From contig CM036628.1 in assembly GCA_020746105.1 (NCBI GenBank), positions 1,994,001-2,058,000 of the forward strand: a DNA stretch of 64,000 nt, in the 5' to 3' direction. The notes below the pieces were generated by a model that saw only the letters and a list, made by a program, of their open reading frames with translations, did no database searches and was not told where the DNA came from. Below, one piece after another: positions 1 through 13,028 of the stretch (positions within the stretch are counted from its first letter, which is position 1; the number at the start of each line of letters is the position of its first letter). Source of the stretch: Trogon surrucura. Its lineage: Eukaryota > Chordata > Aves > Trogoniformes > Trogonidae. A program made the translations under genes and the position numbers.

Positions 1-1295
1 CGGTTGGTCGTCGTCGTCTTCGTTGAGCAGGAAAAACTGCGCTAGGCTAAGGAACGGCAGAGAACCGCTTTCTTCAAACGTGACCGATCCCCTCGTATTC
101 CGACCTTCCCGCCTGGCGCCAGATGTTGAACCTCCTTCGTTGCCACCTTCGAACACCTCCCCTGAGCTAACATCTGCATTTTCGTTGCCCGAAGTCCCGC
201 CGCCTCCGTTCTGCTGCTCCGAAGCCTCCACGTTCTGATTCGGAGCCGGGCCGTTGGGATCCGCGTCACTATCGCTATACATGAAGTAACTGAGCTCTCC
301 GAAGCCCGTCATGATCTGCCTCAGCATCGTCTGGATCGCAACCGACGTGGTCTCGCTCAAGCCCGTGTTCAAGATCCTACGGATCGGAATCCTGATGGTA
401 CTGACATAAGTTCTCACTCCGGCCCGCTCCGAACGCGAAAACGTGCGCCTAAACCCTCCCCGCTCGCTTTCGTAAGTGACCGTGTTGTTCGGCGTCTGGG
501 ACCTGGACCGCGTCCTGTTGGCGATGCTGTCCCTCTGCCGATACTCGCCCGGACGAACTCTTCTCACCTGAAGGTCAAGTACTATGGTAGGAGGCCTCTG
601 CCCCGGAGTCGTGGACTCACCGGAGCCGTTAGTTTCGGAAGAACCCGCCGCCTGCGGGACGGGTCTCGTTTCCGGGGTTGAAAAGAGAACGGCGTTTTCA
701 CTCGGCACCTCGGTCCCCGCCGTGTGCTGCCTTAACGTCACGTGCTGCCGAGTTCTAGAGCTTCCCTCAGCTTCGTTCGCCGAGGAGTGGTCAAGCGTCT
801 GAGATGATGTGTTGTGGTGAGACCTGTGAGGAGCCTCGCTCACCGGATTAACAGGTGACCTACTTCTATCAGTCCTAGCGCGCGTTCTCCGCTGTTCTGG
901 ACTCCTGCTTCTCGCTCTCCTCTGCCCTCTAGGAGGGGAAGCTTCCTCGGCGGGCAGCTCCTCCGAAGCGCTCCTTTCCGATCCAGGCTGCCTTACGGAT
1001 GGTGATTCAGACCTCGGAATCTCAGAGTCACTTTGGCTGTTTTCCAGCTCCTCCCCACCGGAAGGCTCTACGGATGGCTCATTCTCAGTTTCTGGATTCG
1101 CGTTCCCGTTATTACGGTTGACGTTGATTTCCAAACTGAATCTGAAGTCGCCGCTATTTGGGTTAGTCCGGCTCACTGCTCTCCAAGACTGGTTTCCTCG
1201 CTGCCCGCTCCGTGTCGTATTTCCAGTCTGTCGGACTGAATTAAGCCAGTCTATTATAGAATCTCCATTTGAAACATCTTCTGCGGACTCTGCAC
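1..1295 (-). CDS. RLIM: RLIM (RNF12) last coding exon, partial, 3' end outside window
   Basis: RLIM is a nuclear RING-type E3 ubiquitin ligase that targets LIM-domain cofactors (LDB/CLIM) and, in mammals, REX1. This exon is open without a stop from its acceptor (CGCAG, exon begins at 1295) to base 1 and encodes residues 85-516. It shows the [14 protein letters not shown] block, an Arg/Ser-rich basic stretch at about residues 205-228 ([20 protein letters not shown], likely nuclear targeting), and a strongly conserved block at about 316-420 ([20 protein letters not shown] to [17 protein letters not shown]). The acidic [20 protein letters not shown], which precedes the RING in the family, falls exactly at the window edge. 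The last ~110 residues, including the C3H2C3 RING, are therefore outside. The long poly-serine tract of the human protein is absent; a Gly/Asn/Glu-rich linker takes its place. The frame continues through both upstream exons at phase 1. Identification is certain from sequence similarity. Confidence 0.97.
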
Positions 1296-2125
1296 CTGCG
1301 AAAAGAGACAGGGAACTACCAAAATTAGAGTACTGAGCTGATTTTGGAGTGATCTTTTCCAAGAACATGACTGCTTAGTTGAACAACTGCCAATTTATAA
1401 GTGCTTAATCGCCTATCGAGCGCTATTGTGGTTTCACACGTAGTATCACGGTTCTTATCTACCGCAGCTCTTTTAAGGGAGCAGGAGTGGATGTTTTTCT
1501 AATACGTACAAGACAGGCTGCAGCCATCGCATAGCAAACAAGTCCTCAAAAAACCCACATATTGTTTATCGTAAATAAATGGAAAGTCCCATTTCAGGTG
1601 TCATAACACATCGATATTCTGCCGTTTCCTTTCCAAACAATTAAGTGATCTATCGACCGCTAGAGAACTACGTTTGCCCCGACCCTTCACTTAAAGGACA
1701 GCTTTAGAGCAAATCGATTTCACCGAAGAACGAACCCCAGAGGTAAGCTCCAAGTGTCCGCCACCAATCTCCACCGGAAGGGCGATAACAAAAGCAATGC
1801 AGCGTCTTCGGAAGGGAAGAATGGCGAATAAAAAGGATTGCCAAAAGCATCCCAGAAGGGAGCTGTCAGGAAGGCATCCTTAAATTTTAAAAAAAAAAAT
1901 AAAGAAACCTAACCAAAACTTTATCTTGATACAAACAACGGATGCACTCCGAGTGAAATCTGTCCCAGCCTGACCTCTGCAGCAGGTGTCAGACGTAACG
2001 TTCACTTAGTTTTGAAACAAAGCTCACCTTGCACCTGCCTAGGCTTAACTTATTCCACTCCTGCACTCAAGTTAAGGTCCGTATGGGGTGCTCAAGTTAA
2101 GAGTTTTCACAAATACTGTATATAC
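1296..2125 (-). other. RLIM intron between coding exons 2 and 3
   Basis: This 830-bp intron starts with the donor GTATATACAG (minus strand, at 2125) and ends with CTTTTCGCAG at 1296. Both junctions split a glycine codon after its first base. It holds AT-rich sequence with a short A-run near 1890 and no recognisable repeat or other gene. Confidence 0.9.
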
Positions 2126-2209
2126 CTCTATTCTCATCACTGTTTTGCTGTGGCGGACCTTCTTTAACTTGGTGTAGCCTTCTCAGCAACTCTTCTTCAG
2201 TAATTTCAC
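2126..2209 (-). CDS. RLIM: RLIM coding exon 2
   Basis: This 84-nt exon (28 codons) is bounded by TTTTCTAAG upstream and AATAGAG|GTATAT downstream. It encodes [20 protein letters not shown] followed by QQNSDENRG, which matches the conserved RLIM N-terminal segment directly after the NNLLGTPG block. Both ends are in phase 1, so the exon joins the flanking exons without disturbing the frame. Confidence 0.95.
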
Positions 2210-3066
2210 CTTAGAAAATAAGCAAAATTTTCCAAAAATATTTCCAAATCATACGTATGGCAAGCATTATCAAAAGCTTCTAAAGAAGGTACAAGCCACC
2301 GCTTGTCTTTTTCTTTTTTTTCTTTTTGCCCCCTAATTAAATCCTGCGATAACGAGGCTGCCAAACAAGTCGCTAAGGGGAAGTTCAGACAGTTCAGCAC
2401 CATCATCCCAAGTAAGTTTTGAAGCTGAAATATCCAAGTTTCAACCTATTCAAGCCAGATGTGCTTTCCAGTTCTACGACCCCTGCGACTTATCAGCGAT
2501 TTTAAAATCACCCTAGAGCAATTAAACTGCTTGTCCTGAATAAAATATTTAAGGCAACACTTTTACAAGCAGGAGAAAAGGTTTAGTTGAACGCATGTTT
2601 TAAAGTTAAAGCGGTTTGAATTAGGTATCGCCCTACAAAGGGTCGATTTAAAGTAATAAATCAACTGAAAAATCGACATAAAAAGGCCCATGCAGAATCT
2701 CACCCCAGGCTACCGACCCTAGTTACAAACTCTAAACCTCACCGGCACAAAATTCTCACGTGGGTGTTTAAGGGAGATTGCTTTTCAATCAGAAATGGAA
2801 CTGGGTCATCTCCGGGTGTTCCCACCAAGTTAAAAACCAGGCTTTTGTATCTGCTGAATCCACACCACCCTAACCACCTCTTCGTTAGTCGGGGGACTGC
2901 TCAAACCTGAGCCTGCGCAAATTAGCGAGAAGCTACTTTGTGCCACAGAACGTGACTGCAAAACACGAACTGAACGGGTGAAACAGTTTGAGCAGAACAG
3001 AAAACGACACAAATCACCCACAGGGAATTCTAACCAAACTCTAGTACGTACATGAGCATTACCTAC
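2210..3066 (-). other. RLIM intron between coding exons 1 and 2
   Basis: This 857-bp intron has donor GTAGGT at 3066 and an acceptor preceded by TTTTCTAAG at 2210. I see no mobile element or additional exon in it. Confidence 0.9.
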
Positions 3067-3235
3067 CTGGTGTTCCTAGCAAGTTGTTATCTCTCATAAG
3101 CCTGTAGTCCTCTTCACTCAGGTTGTTCACAAACTGATAGAAAGCTTCTTCTCGATCCAACCGATCCAGCTGACTCTGCCGTTGGGCTTCTGATTGATCG
3201 ATATTTCCTTTATCGCCGGAATCTGAGCTTTCCAT
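3067..3235 (-). CDS. RLIM: RLIM first coding exon (start codon)
   Basis: The exon runs from an acceptor (CCTTTTTAG, exon begins at about 3255) to the donor CCAG|GTAGGT. Translation starts at the ATG at 3235 and gives [14 protein letters not shown] and then [20 protein letters not shown] and [13 protein letters not shown], the hallmark RLIM N-terminus. A longer in-frame reading upstream of this ATG crosses the splice acceptor and is not coding. The 20 bases between acceptor and ATG are 5' UTR, so at least one further upstream non-coding exon must exist. The CDS part is 169 nt and leaves phase 1. Confidence 0.96.
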
Positions 3236-3255
3236 CTTGACGAGTGGACGAGTAC
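3236..3255 (-). other. RLIM: RLIM 5' UTR segment in the first coding exon
   Basis: Twenty bases lie between the acceptor AG (3257-3256) and the start codon. This is the proximal end of the 5' UTR and is spliced to an upstream non-coding exon. Confidence 0.8.
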
Positions 3256-4678
3256 CTAAAAAGGAGGAGGAAAAACTCTTCACCCAGCGTAGTGAAATAC
3301 GGCACGAAATTTAGACGTGTGCTATGTTCTTCGTTGTTGTCCTGAATGTTATTTTTTGGGAGGGGAAGTAACTTGCTAATGAAGCTTCAGTTAAGACGAG
3401 GTGCCCAACCATGGGGGTCGAAAAGGAAACCGTTCTCAAAGCACGAACAAGTACAAACAAAATCTACACCCGTCATTACCAAATAATAAATAAAGCAGCA
3501 ACCACGTGGAATGGCATCGGCCATAGGCCTTAGTCCATCTTTAACCTCACACAGTCGACCAGGAGACCCTGACTATCTGCTTTTTAGCATAAAATACTCC
3601 AAATACTGCCGCTGCCTCCATGCAGTGTCACACAACAGGCTTAAGGTATCCTGGATCACGCTCTCTAACTCTGGAAGAGCGTGGGATTAGATGTTCATCG
3701 CTTCTTCCCGCCACAAGGAACATCCCCTTCGTCATCCGAGAGAATTTCGGCAGAACGAAGGGGTTACGAAAAATTCAAATGTAGAAGAAAGAAGACGCTA
3801 CAGAACACTATGCGTGAAAAAAAAGAAAAAAAAAGGCGGCTACCCATTTCTTCAAAAAAAGGAAAAGGGCTTGTAAAATCAACTTCACAGTTTTATGTCA
3901 AGAGAAGATTTTGGTTGCATCATTTACTGCATTACTGATGATGACAGCTAAAATTTCCAGGACCAAACTCCGCAGTGGATACCAGGTACATTGCCTGCTC
4001 TAAAGAGCTGCCTTCCAATTTGCCGATTTCTCAATGCAATCCGCTCGTAACTGTTTCTCCTTTGGATGCGCCCTCAGACGATGACTCTCAGAAAAAATTC
4101 CCGACGAACGTCATGTCCTGATTTGATAAATATTACAACAAACCACCCGCAAACGCAGGAGACGTTCTGGCCCCAGTTGCAAATGTATCAAATAAAGTTA
4201 AAATAATAACTGGTTTCCTTAATCGCTGTGCCTCCCTCTTCACAACACCAAGAATTTTCCTGCACAACTGGGAGAATCTAGTCACCCAGCGAGGCGATTA
4301 GCAAGCTAATCCTCCGCACGCTAAAAAGCCCTGCGATAACATTCCCTACCGGAACACATTCCTTCCATTTAAGCCGTACTTCACGTGACGCGAAAACGCT
4401 GGAAGAATAAAGCGTTTCTGCTTCCCCCTGGAAAATTTCCAACACTTCGACATCTGTCTAGCGCGAAAGGCGTCTTTTTTCCCCGTTTGTCAGCACAGCT
4501 GTCAAGGCCAGGCTGCCCACGGTTTACACTAGTGCTTCTCAGCAGAGGAGCAGCCCGGCGTGATCTCCTCCAGTAGCTTATTTCAGCTGCTAGCGTGAGA
4601 AGGAAAGCGCGCCGACAACCTCGGCGCGCAGCAGTAGAAAATTCCACGAGGTAGGCCGTCCCGTTCTTGCAGACGTAT

Positions 4679-4872
4679 TTTAAATTATAATTATTGTTAT
4701 AATAATATAATATATATAATGTATATAATATACACACACAATATATAATATATAAATAGTATATAATGTATAATATATATAATATACAATGCATATATTA
4801 TATAATACATATGTACACACATAATATATATAATATAAATAATATATATTATTTTAATTATAATTATAAAAC
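4679..4872. repeat. TA-rich microsatellite
   Basis: About 190 bp is almost entirely A and T, with interspersed ATATAT, ATAATA and a few ACACAC units. It contains many short self-complementary stretches and is bounded by ordinary sequence on both sides. Such tracts can extrude cruciforms and vary in length between individuals. Confidence 0.9.
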
Positions 4873-7800
4873 AGCTACTGGAACCTTCTCTGTTTCAAAA
4901 CTCTCCGACACAAAAGAACCTGGTTTTAAGTTGGTCGTACAAAGGCACAAACGATCTGTTGGCACCAACACGGTTTGTGAGGCTACCGGCGTTATTTGGC
5001 TCCGTGATTTTTTTTGTGCCATTTTACCAAACATTTTAGCCTTCTTTTTCACCTTTTCATCGGCCAGCAGCAGCAATCGCGAAGGTTACGACCAGTTCAA
5101 ATGGAAGCCTGTCAGCCTTCCCCGCATTGCCAAACGCCTGCTGCAATCTGAAGACCCGCACGTGATGGGCCGTCAAACAGACCGATAAATAAACCCACCC
5201 GCCGGCCGAGTTGTGCAACGGTTTCAGCAGGTACGTTCGACCGGACCTCGGTGACGAAATCTGCGTGCCCTTCAAACCTCAGACGCGTTTCGAACGAGAA
5301 CACGGCCTCCTCGAATCTCAAACAGCTTTTTACAAGCTTTCCGGAGCAGAATTACGACTTCCAAGTAACTTCGCTTAAAGACACAGGGAAGACGGCAGAA
5401 ATCCAAAGGCGGCTGCTTTTAAAAGTAACGTCTGAATAAAGCCTCAAGTAAAACGAAGAGACTTGCACCTAAAATAAAAGATACCTTAGTTCTCTGGGGA
5501 TACATCAAAACTCCAACTGGCGTTCTGTTTTTTTAGGACAACAACGAAACCAAGTGGACAGCACGGTTAAGAAAATAAGGGAATGCAATGAGACGCTAAG
5601 GGACAGGAGCAGCATCAAGTTTTGTAAAATATTTTCCCCCAAACAACTGCCACCTTGGCGTTTTCTGCCTTTAAAACACACGGAATGCCTTCACAAAGAT
5701 GGCAGCACTAACACGGTTTTAAGCACGAGAGTAATTCCTCGAGAGCTCTTAAAGAAAGAAAACGGCACTGCGCGTACAAAGCACGACATTTGTTTCCTGC
5801 TTATACTTCGAAATTTTCCTTTAAACTGCGAATTCCAGCACTTGCAGGCACCTTGGCCTGTCTGCTTCAAAGACATTTGCCCATTCCGTTGCAGAAGATG
5901 AAGAGTCACCATTCTCAGAGTCAAAATAAGTGATGGGGGGTGTGTGTGGGGGGTGGAATCTCTACCAACACGCTGACGGACACTCCGATGGGTGATTCTT
6001 TAGGAAACGCTCAGAATAAGTCAAATCAGTGTCGTGTATTTCCAACTCGGCTCCTCTTTTCTCCTCCGTCAGCTCGTATCTTCCCTCCTGAACCATAAAA
6101 CCAGCTGTCGGTCAAGACCGAAAAGACGCTCTTGCCTCAGAGGTGAGATCTTGAATTTAAGAAGTTAATTTGCATTAGGACTAGTTGTACTAGTGACAAA
6201 CTTGTATTTTTCTACTGCAAGCTACTACAAGAGATTACATGAGCCCACCAGACCTCATTTCATGCTGTTGAGTTCCATGTCCCAGACACGCTATCGACAG
6301 CTCTACGAAAGGTTCACACCGATGGAAATCCAGACGGCACGTGCCCGCACATCACCGCGTTCTCCCTGCCTTACTTTGGACAGCAAATGGGACAACACTC
6401 TTCCAACTAGAGCTCTGACATTGTAACCAGTAAATGGAAAAAAATAAATAAAGAGGAAAAAAATAAATAAAGAGGATTTCTACGCCAAGGCTTCCGTTAC
6501 CTGCTGTCCGCTCAGCTCATTGTCCGCTTGGCCGTCCACCCCACGGCAGAGCACTACATCACCAGCCTGAACTGACTCGAATATTTAGACTAGTACTGTC
6601 TCAGCACGACTCCATCGGTCCCGCCCGGCTGTACAACAGGGTTTCCACGGTGGCAGCTACTACATCCCCTCGCTCCTATTTCAGCCCGGCTGAGTGTTGC
6701 AGAAACAACCCAAAAACCCGTCCCTCATTGGGGATTCCGCTCTCGGCTCATGCCCGGCAGGAAATTAAGACCGGCTTAAGGAACACGGGCAAACCTGCGG
6801 AGGGCAAATCAAGAGGTGTGCTATTAAGTTACAACCAAATAACCAACATTTGATTATCTAATAAGCAGGCACGCTTCATTTCTCCTTCTTCCAGCGGTTT
6901 AGTTCCACTCAAAAGTAAGGCTTTGTTCTTAGCCAAGTTCAAAGATTCAGAATTTCCTCCTTTAGTGTCCTCCCTAGTCAGCACGGAGTTGACAAAGGGT
7001 GGGGAAGGTCACATCTATGAGCAGGAAGTTCAGATCTGTTGGTTATTGCCAACTTTAGCTGAGGCATCCACCGATGAAAATCTCTTTATGAGAAAACTGG
7101 GGGAGTGGAAGGAATCACCTAAAGGTGGCACAGAACAACGGAATCAGAGCTAGACTATTTTCTCCTAACAAAATAAAAGAGGAAATATTTTTCAGCAGCT
7201 GAATATCCAGACACATTAACTACAGCGAATTCTTAATTAGCGTTCTCATCCTTCCACAAGCCAGCACAGCATCTCCCCTGCAGTTCCGCTTCAACAGCCT
7301 CGGAGATTTCAGAGCATAAACGACTGGCTGTCTCTCCACCGCTGCTGGAGACTGCGGGAGCAAAACCAGTGAGCCCACAAAAGAATTGTTGGCTACACTC
7401 TTTTATTCAAGAGGAAGTAAGATTACGCTCTTCTGGACAGGGGCAATTTAAGAGCGCTGGATATTCTCGGTAACGCAAAGTTATCATTCTTAAAGTACAA
7501 GAAATATTTCACATTTTCTCTTATGCCAAGTCATGTGTAAAGTAAATCCAATCAGGCAGGAATTTACGCCTCCTTAAAATACAATCTAGTGGGACAACAA
7601 GCGACAAAACACTTGTGTTGTATTTCCCTTCAACAAACACTGTGTATCTCCATACATACAGAATCCTTCCCAGGAACAAGTACTAACAGACCACGAGGCA
7701 CAGTGATAAACCACTAGAGCTTTTCCTCCACCCGTGTGAGACATCTCCCAGCATCAGTTTTCTGTATTGGACACCAAGACACTGCACCTTGGCTGCATTC

Positions 7801-9449
7801 CCACTTCTTCAAATAAGACCAAAACCACACAAAACATCAGAACGCTTCTTAAACGGACGAGGGAAAACTTGGAAGATCTGACAAGCTCCGATATCACTCG
7901 TTAAAGCAAAAGGCAATGCCTCAAAGCTACAATCTTCCTTAGATTTATGCGGCAGGGCTCAATTAGCAGAGGAGAAAGGCACCGAATTAGTTAAACTCTG
8001 CACAAACAACTCGGATGCTCCCGGGTCGGCTACGCAACAGAGATTTCCTCTAAAAGTCTCCCCACGGAAGCGTTACCGGTATTTCAACGTTACATGAGGA
8101 TTTGTAGTGCCCTCTCTGTTAGGAATGTTTCCTGAATCACTTCACGTCCCAGCAACATAATTAATACCTTTGTATAAACAAAAAAAAAAAAAGAAAAAAA
8201 AAAAGATGAAGGCAATATGAGTAAGCATTTCAGAGCTGTGCTCAGCAGAAGGCCCATTTCTCATTTATGATTCATAACCTCATCTTAATTAGGTACTTCA
8301 ACCGGTAGAGCACCTTTGCTTACTTCCAGCCCGCAGAAATTATCAAACCCTTTGACTACAAGGAGTGACTCAGTAGCGGAAGCCAGAAATACTTATTTTC
8401 TGGTTCGGGTTGTTAGAGATTAACTATTTTTTCCTGCCCTGCTTTCCCCGAAGGTACCTCAAAAGACACTTCAGAGCAGAAGCACAACACAGCTGCGCGT
8501 TCAAAGCGCTTTCCACGAACTCTGACTCCAGCAGCTCCGACGCGCCATCGCGTTTGGCAGGCGGGGCCCCGGCCCTCTTGCCAATTCCCTTTCTCAAATG
8601 ACACAGGAACAGCAGCTGGAACAGGCAGTTCCGTTACCCCGCGTTCTTTAAGCGCAAACACAACCAACTCCACGCGCGACACTCAGCTGGCCCACCTCCC
8701 CCCCCGCCCAACTACAAGGTTTTCCTAGAAGAATTAGAAGTTGGAAAACTGTTTCCACGCCAGGCGGCATCCGATTTCCCAACGCTCAACACCAGCAGGA
8801 AGTAAGACACGACAGAAAGCACATTTTCCTCTTAAATCTTTCATCATTCAAGCCCGCGAACTCAAAAGCAGAAGCAAAAAACCCCCAGTGAGTCCCACCA
8901 GGAAAGAAAAAAGGTGCCATAACCCAGCGAAACGCAGCCGCTACCTCTCTGCGTTACACAAGGAGCTTCGTTACAGCACGTTTGGGGGTTTTCTTTCCGT
9001 GCAGGCGCACAAGTTTCCTTTTGCGATCACACCAAAGGCTTTGAACACGTACACGGCACAGGTACAACTCACTCACCTACAGCTTAGGAAGAGGAACAAC
9101 CTTCTCTAGTTTGCAAAGCTGCATCGTGAATTTTGGATGTACTCTCTGTTGTTGTTTCTGCTAGTCTGGCTTCTGGCGATACTCTGATCGACAACCTTCG
9201 CTCTTCCTAGACTTCTACTAACCACAATTTTTCAAGAACTCCCCGCGTCCTCTCTGCCTCGAAAAAATATCGCAGAACTTGCACCACTTTTGGAAAGCTG
9301 GAAGAAAACTGTGTCTTCTACAAAGCGCTCCACGTAAACCGCCATGAAATTGAAACACCAGCTTAACGGGGAGTGTTAATTCCGCTATTTCACGGCCTCG
9401 CTTCAAAGCAAAGGCTGTAAACCAAGACGTTATTCTGAACGTACATCTG

Positions 9450-9512
9450 GCAGGGGGATTGGACTTGATGATCTTTCGAGGTCCCTTCCAATCCCTGACA
9501 TTCTGTGATCTT
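9450..9512 (+). mobile_element. CR1 LINE, short 3'-end fragment
   Basis: The stretch reads ggcaggggGATTGGACTtgatgatct and then gaggtcccttccaatccctg with cattctgtgatct. This is the diagnostic 3' terminus of an avian CR1 in plus orientation. Only about 60 bp is recognisable. Confidence 0.75.
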
Positions 9513-12500
9513 AAGCAACAGAAAGCAGATAAATGCTTCTGCAGAACAGTTGCAGAAGATTCAGCAGAATTCAAAAAAAAAATGAAGGAAAAGAGAGGAA
9601 AACATTTCAACAGAATCAGCTGTTGAGAGGGAGGAATACTCTTCAAAGAACTATCGATTCCCGAGAAGCCGGAAAGAAGCAAAGAAGTCGGGGTACAGAA
9701 TCCCAGCAGTCCTACAGTTCAAAAAAGAAACAAAACTCCACTAGAGTTTTCCAGCGCTACCTTCCACATGAAAGGGGAGAGCTTCGCGACCCGGGAACAC
9801 CGAGAGCACGCGGAACGAAGGCGGAGCTCGGAAAATCAAGGGCGGTCAGATCTGCCAAAACACGGGCCTGCCCGTTCCACCACCTGCGCTCACCCAAGCG
9901 ACGCTTCGCACGTACGAGTCAAAAATAAAAACGAAGACAGCGCTGCCTTCTGCCCTCAGATTCACATGGCACCACAGGGCAGAAAGCTCGGCGTACACAA
10001 GGTGTGACACGCTTCCAGCGCCGCAGTCACGCCAAATGCTGCTCTCTGCCCCAAAGTGAGTTTCCAGCAGGCAGGAGCTCCCAGGCAGAAGCGACGCCGC
10101 ACGCGAGGAACCGGTGTCGGCACTGAAACCCGTCTGTGTAAACAGGACTGACACCCCAGGAAGCTGTACCCGCGGCATCGCGTGATGACCGTCACGGGGC
10201 GGCTCGATTGCCAAAGAGAGAGAACTCCCGGCTGGCGAAAGCGCCGCGCCAATCCCAACTCACTGAATTTCAAGTGAAAAAGAAAAACACACCTTGAAAT
10301 TTTACTCCTGGACCTCACCGTCTCCACAAAACTGCTGCTACTAAAACAACGTCCGTCACCACAACTACAACCCACGCAGGAACGCCGAGGCACGGATTTT
10401 TGTGGTTGGTGTCTCCTGCCCAACAAGTACAGAAGCGAAAAATAAAATAAAAATCACGCAGCACTTATTTGAATCCAAGCAGCTACCGGCAAGACCCGCA
10501 TTCCCTTCCGGACCATGCGCCAAAGCGAGCGAGCTCAAGCATTTCGACAAGGCCACGAGCACGTGCATCTTGCGTATCCAACCCCGAGCGGCGTGTTTTG
10601 GAAGTTACTCAATCAGGAGAAAACGCACGGCGACTTTTCCCACCTATTCCGATGGTTTTAGGGGACCCTACAGCCTCGCAGACCTCCGAGGAAAAAGCTG
10701 AGCTGCAAGGCTGCACGTCTGCAAGAAGTTCCTAACGAGTATCTCGTTGATACGAACCTGAGGAGTCTGCAGGAGACACAGGCTCGGGGGTTTCTTCTGC
10801 TGGTGGCTGCGGCCAGGGGCCCGTGCGATAGCGAAAGGAGCCTCTCTAGCGCTTCTGGAGACCCCAGTTGCCCACCCCAAGGTGCCCACTCCAAGGTGCC
10901 CACCCCAAGCTGCGCTATTTAGAAGGACCGTGTTGCACAAGGGCATCATAAAAACGTCTCGCAGACGGAGACGTTCGCGCTCGGTTTTAATTCTCGCAAG
11001 GTCAAGAGTCGAGAAGTTTTGATCACGAGGGAGACGGAGTCACAAAACCTTGCGCAACTACCCAGTTATCTTGTTGGGATCCAAACGTGTTTATAATGGG
11101 AAGCCGAGTTCTCTCCAGAAACATTCAGAGCGGCCTAATTAAGCTGTTTTAAATTGGACTTAAATGCAACCTTTAGGCTCAAGTATGTGAAGTTGTAATA
11201 TTATGTTACGGCTGTCAGTAAAAGTCCAACACCTCCACTGCAGGCAGAAGCGCTCTGCTAAGATCAAAGATTTATTCCCCACAGGGAAGAGGAATAAAAG
11301 AACAAGCCAGACTGGGAGATTAATACACAGGTGCCTTGAAAACCTTCTCGTTTAAGGATCGCCCCGTCCATTCCCCTAAAGAAGACCAAAAAAAAAAGAA
11401 AAAAAAGGACCCACAGGGGAGAGCACACGCTTGTAAGACTTCTCCAGTACCCCTCGGCACGGGGATGAATCCAGCAGCAGAGAACACACGACACAGATGG
11501 CAACAACTCCACGCCTGAGAAAATGCTGGTGCGGATATTTCAGCGCCAAACATTCGATGCCGTCATCAGGATCGCTGACAGAGGCACCGCGGCGGCTGTC
11601 GGGCTTTAGTGCTCTAACGCCACACGCAGCCCTTAATTTTCCAACGTTTTCCCCTTGTCAGGAGCAGGCAAGATGTAATTCCAAGCTCTAATTCCTTCAG
11701 TTCCAGAATGGGAAGCCTGCAGAAGGAATCGAGTCAATCTACCCGCTGGCTGAGCACCGCAGCAAGGCCAGGATCCCACTTGCCGTTGCGATAATTAACT
11801 GCTCGAGAGGCAGCCAACTGCTTATTTTTTTTTTTTAAACAGACTTGACAAGGCACCGCAATTAAAATTCAGGGACAAATGGGTGTCAGAGCTTCTTGAG
11901 CGTTCTGACAGCGATTTACAGGGTGAAATTAAGCAGCGCTGCCAATACAGACAGGGAAAATAAATCAGAGGCGAGACGGTACTGGTAGGTGCAATCGAGC
12001 TGGAATTCTCATTTACAAGCTTCTCTGGATACAGACTCTCTCCTCCTGAAAACTGTGAAACAAACAGGACTAGTCTAAAAAGAAAATTAAAAAAAAATCT
12101 GTATTTTTTTTTTGCTCTGAAAACTTTTGGCAGACTCTTTCTACGACACACTAAAATCAAAAAGAAACCTTAATAACTAATTTATATATATATTATTATA
12201 TACCACCTGCCATTTCTCCTCCCCTGAAGATGAAGTAATACACAGATCTAGCTGGTCTTGAAACACAGTAAACAGAACCCTCAAGAGTCACCAAACGCTA
12301 TTAAAAAGGGAAGGAAGAACTTGTACAGGAAGCTAAGGTGGCAGAGGAAGGACAACTTGCTGATTAATAGGAGAGAAACTAACAGGAGAGGAAAAGCAAA
12401 CACCGCAGGTTCTAACAGGTCCGGAGCCGATCAAGGCCCTTACGACAGAGATGAAGCATTCCTCTTGCCTGTCTCCCACGACAGGGCTTCTCCTCTCGAC

Positions 12501-12847
12501 CGACGGGAAGAACAGACAAAACCCGGTCCCTGAAGAGCTGCGAATTCCTTAAGCAGGCACTAAACGGTGTGGCGAGGGCCGAGGCGGCGGCTGTACCTCT
12601 CCCCCGCACTCCGCCCCTCCCGCAAGCTGCTCCTTTCAACCCCTCTTCCAGCCCCGCCGGACACCCGGGGGGCTGAGGGGCCCGGCAGCCCTCCCCGAGG
12701 CGGGGGCGTAACCCTCCCCCAGCTCCAAGCACGTCCCGCCACGCCACACCCGCCGCGGGGGGGAAAAAAGTCCCCAGGGTGACCAAACCCGGCCCATCCC
12801 CTGGCGAGAAGGGCCGAGGATCCTCGCAGAGCTCCGGGCACACCCGC

Positions 12848-13028
12848 CATCACAGTCCCCGGTTCCATCAGGGCACCCCGCTCCGCCATCACCGCTCCCC
12901 GGCTCCCTCAGGGCACCCCGCTCCGCCATCACCGACCCCCGGCTCCCTCAGGGCTCCCCGCTCCGCCATCACTGCCCCCCGGCTCCCTCAGGGCTCCCCG
13001 CTCCGCCATCACCCACCCCCGCTCCGCC
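12848..13028. repeat. 40-bp minisatellite in the CpG island
   Basis: About 4.5 head-to-tail copies of a 39-40 bp unit are present. Each starts with catcac, carries ccccggctccctcagggc and ends with ccccgctccgc. Copies differ at a few bases, mainly just after catcac. Confidence 0.9.

Noticed and set aside
4381-4794. 137-residue Tyr/Ile-rich minus-strand frame
   Set aside because: Its N-terminal half is the TA-rich microsatellite; the rest has no similarity to a known protein.
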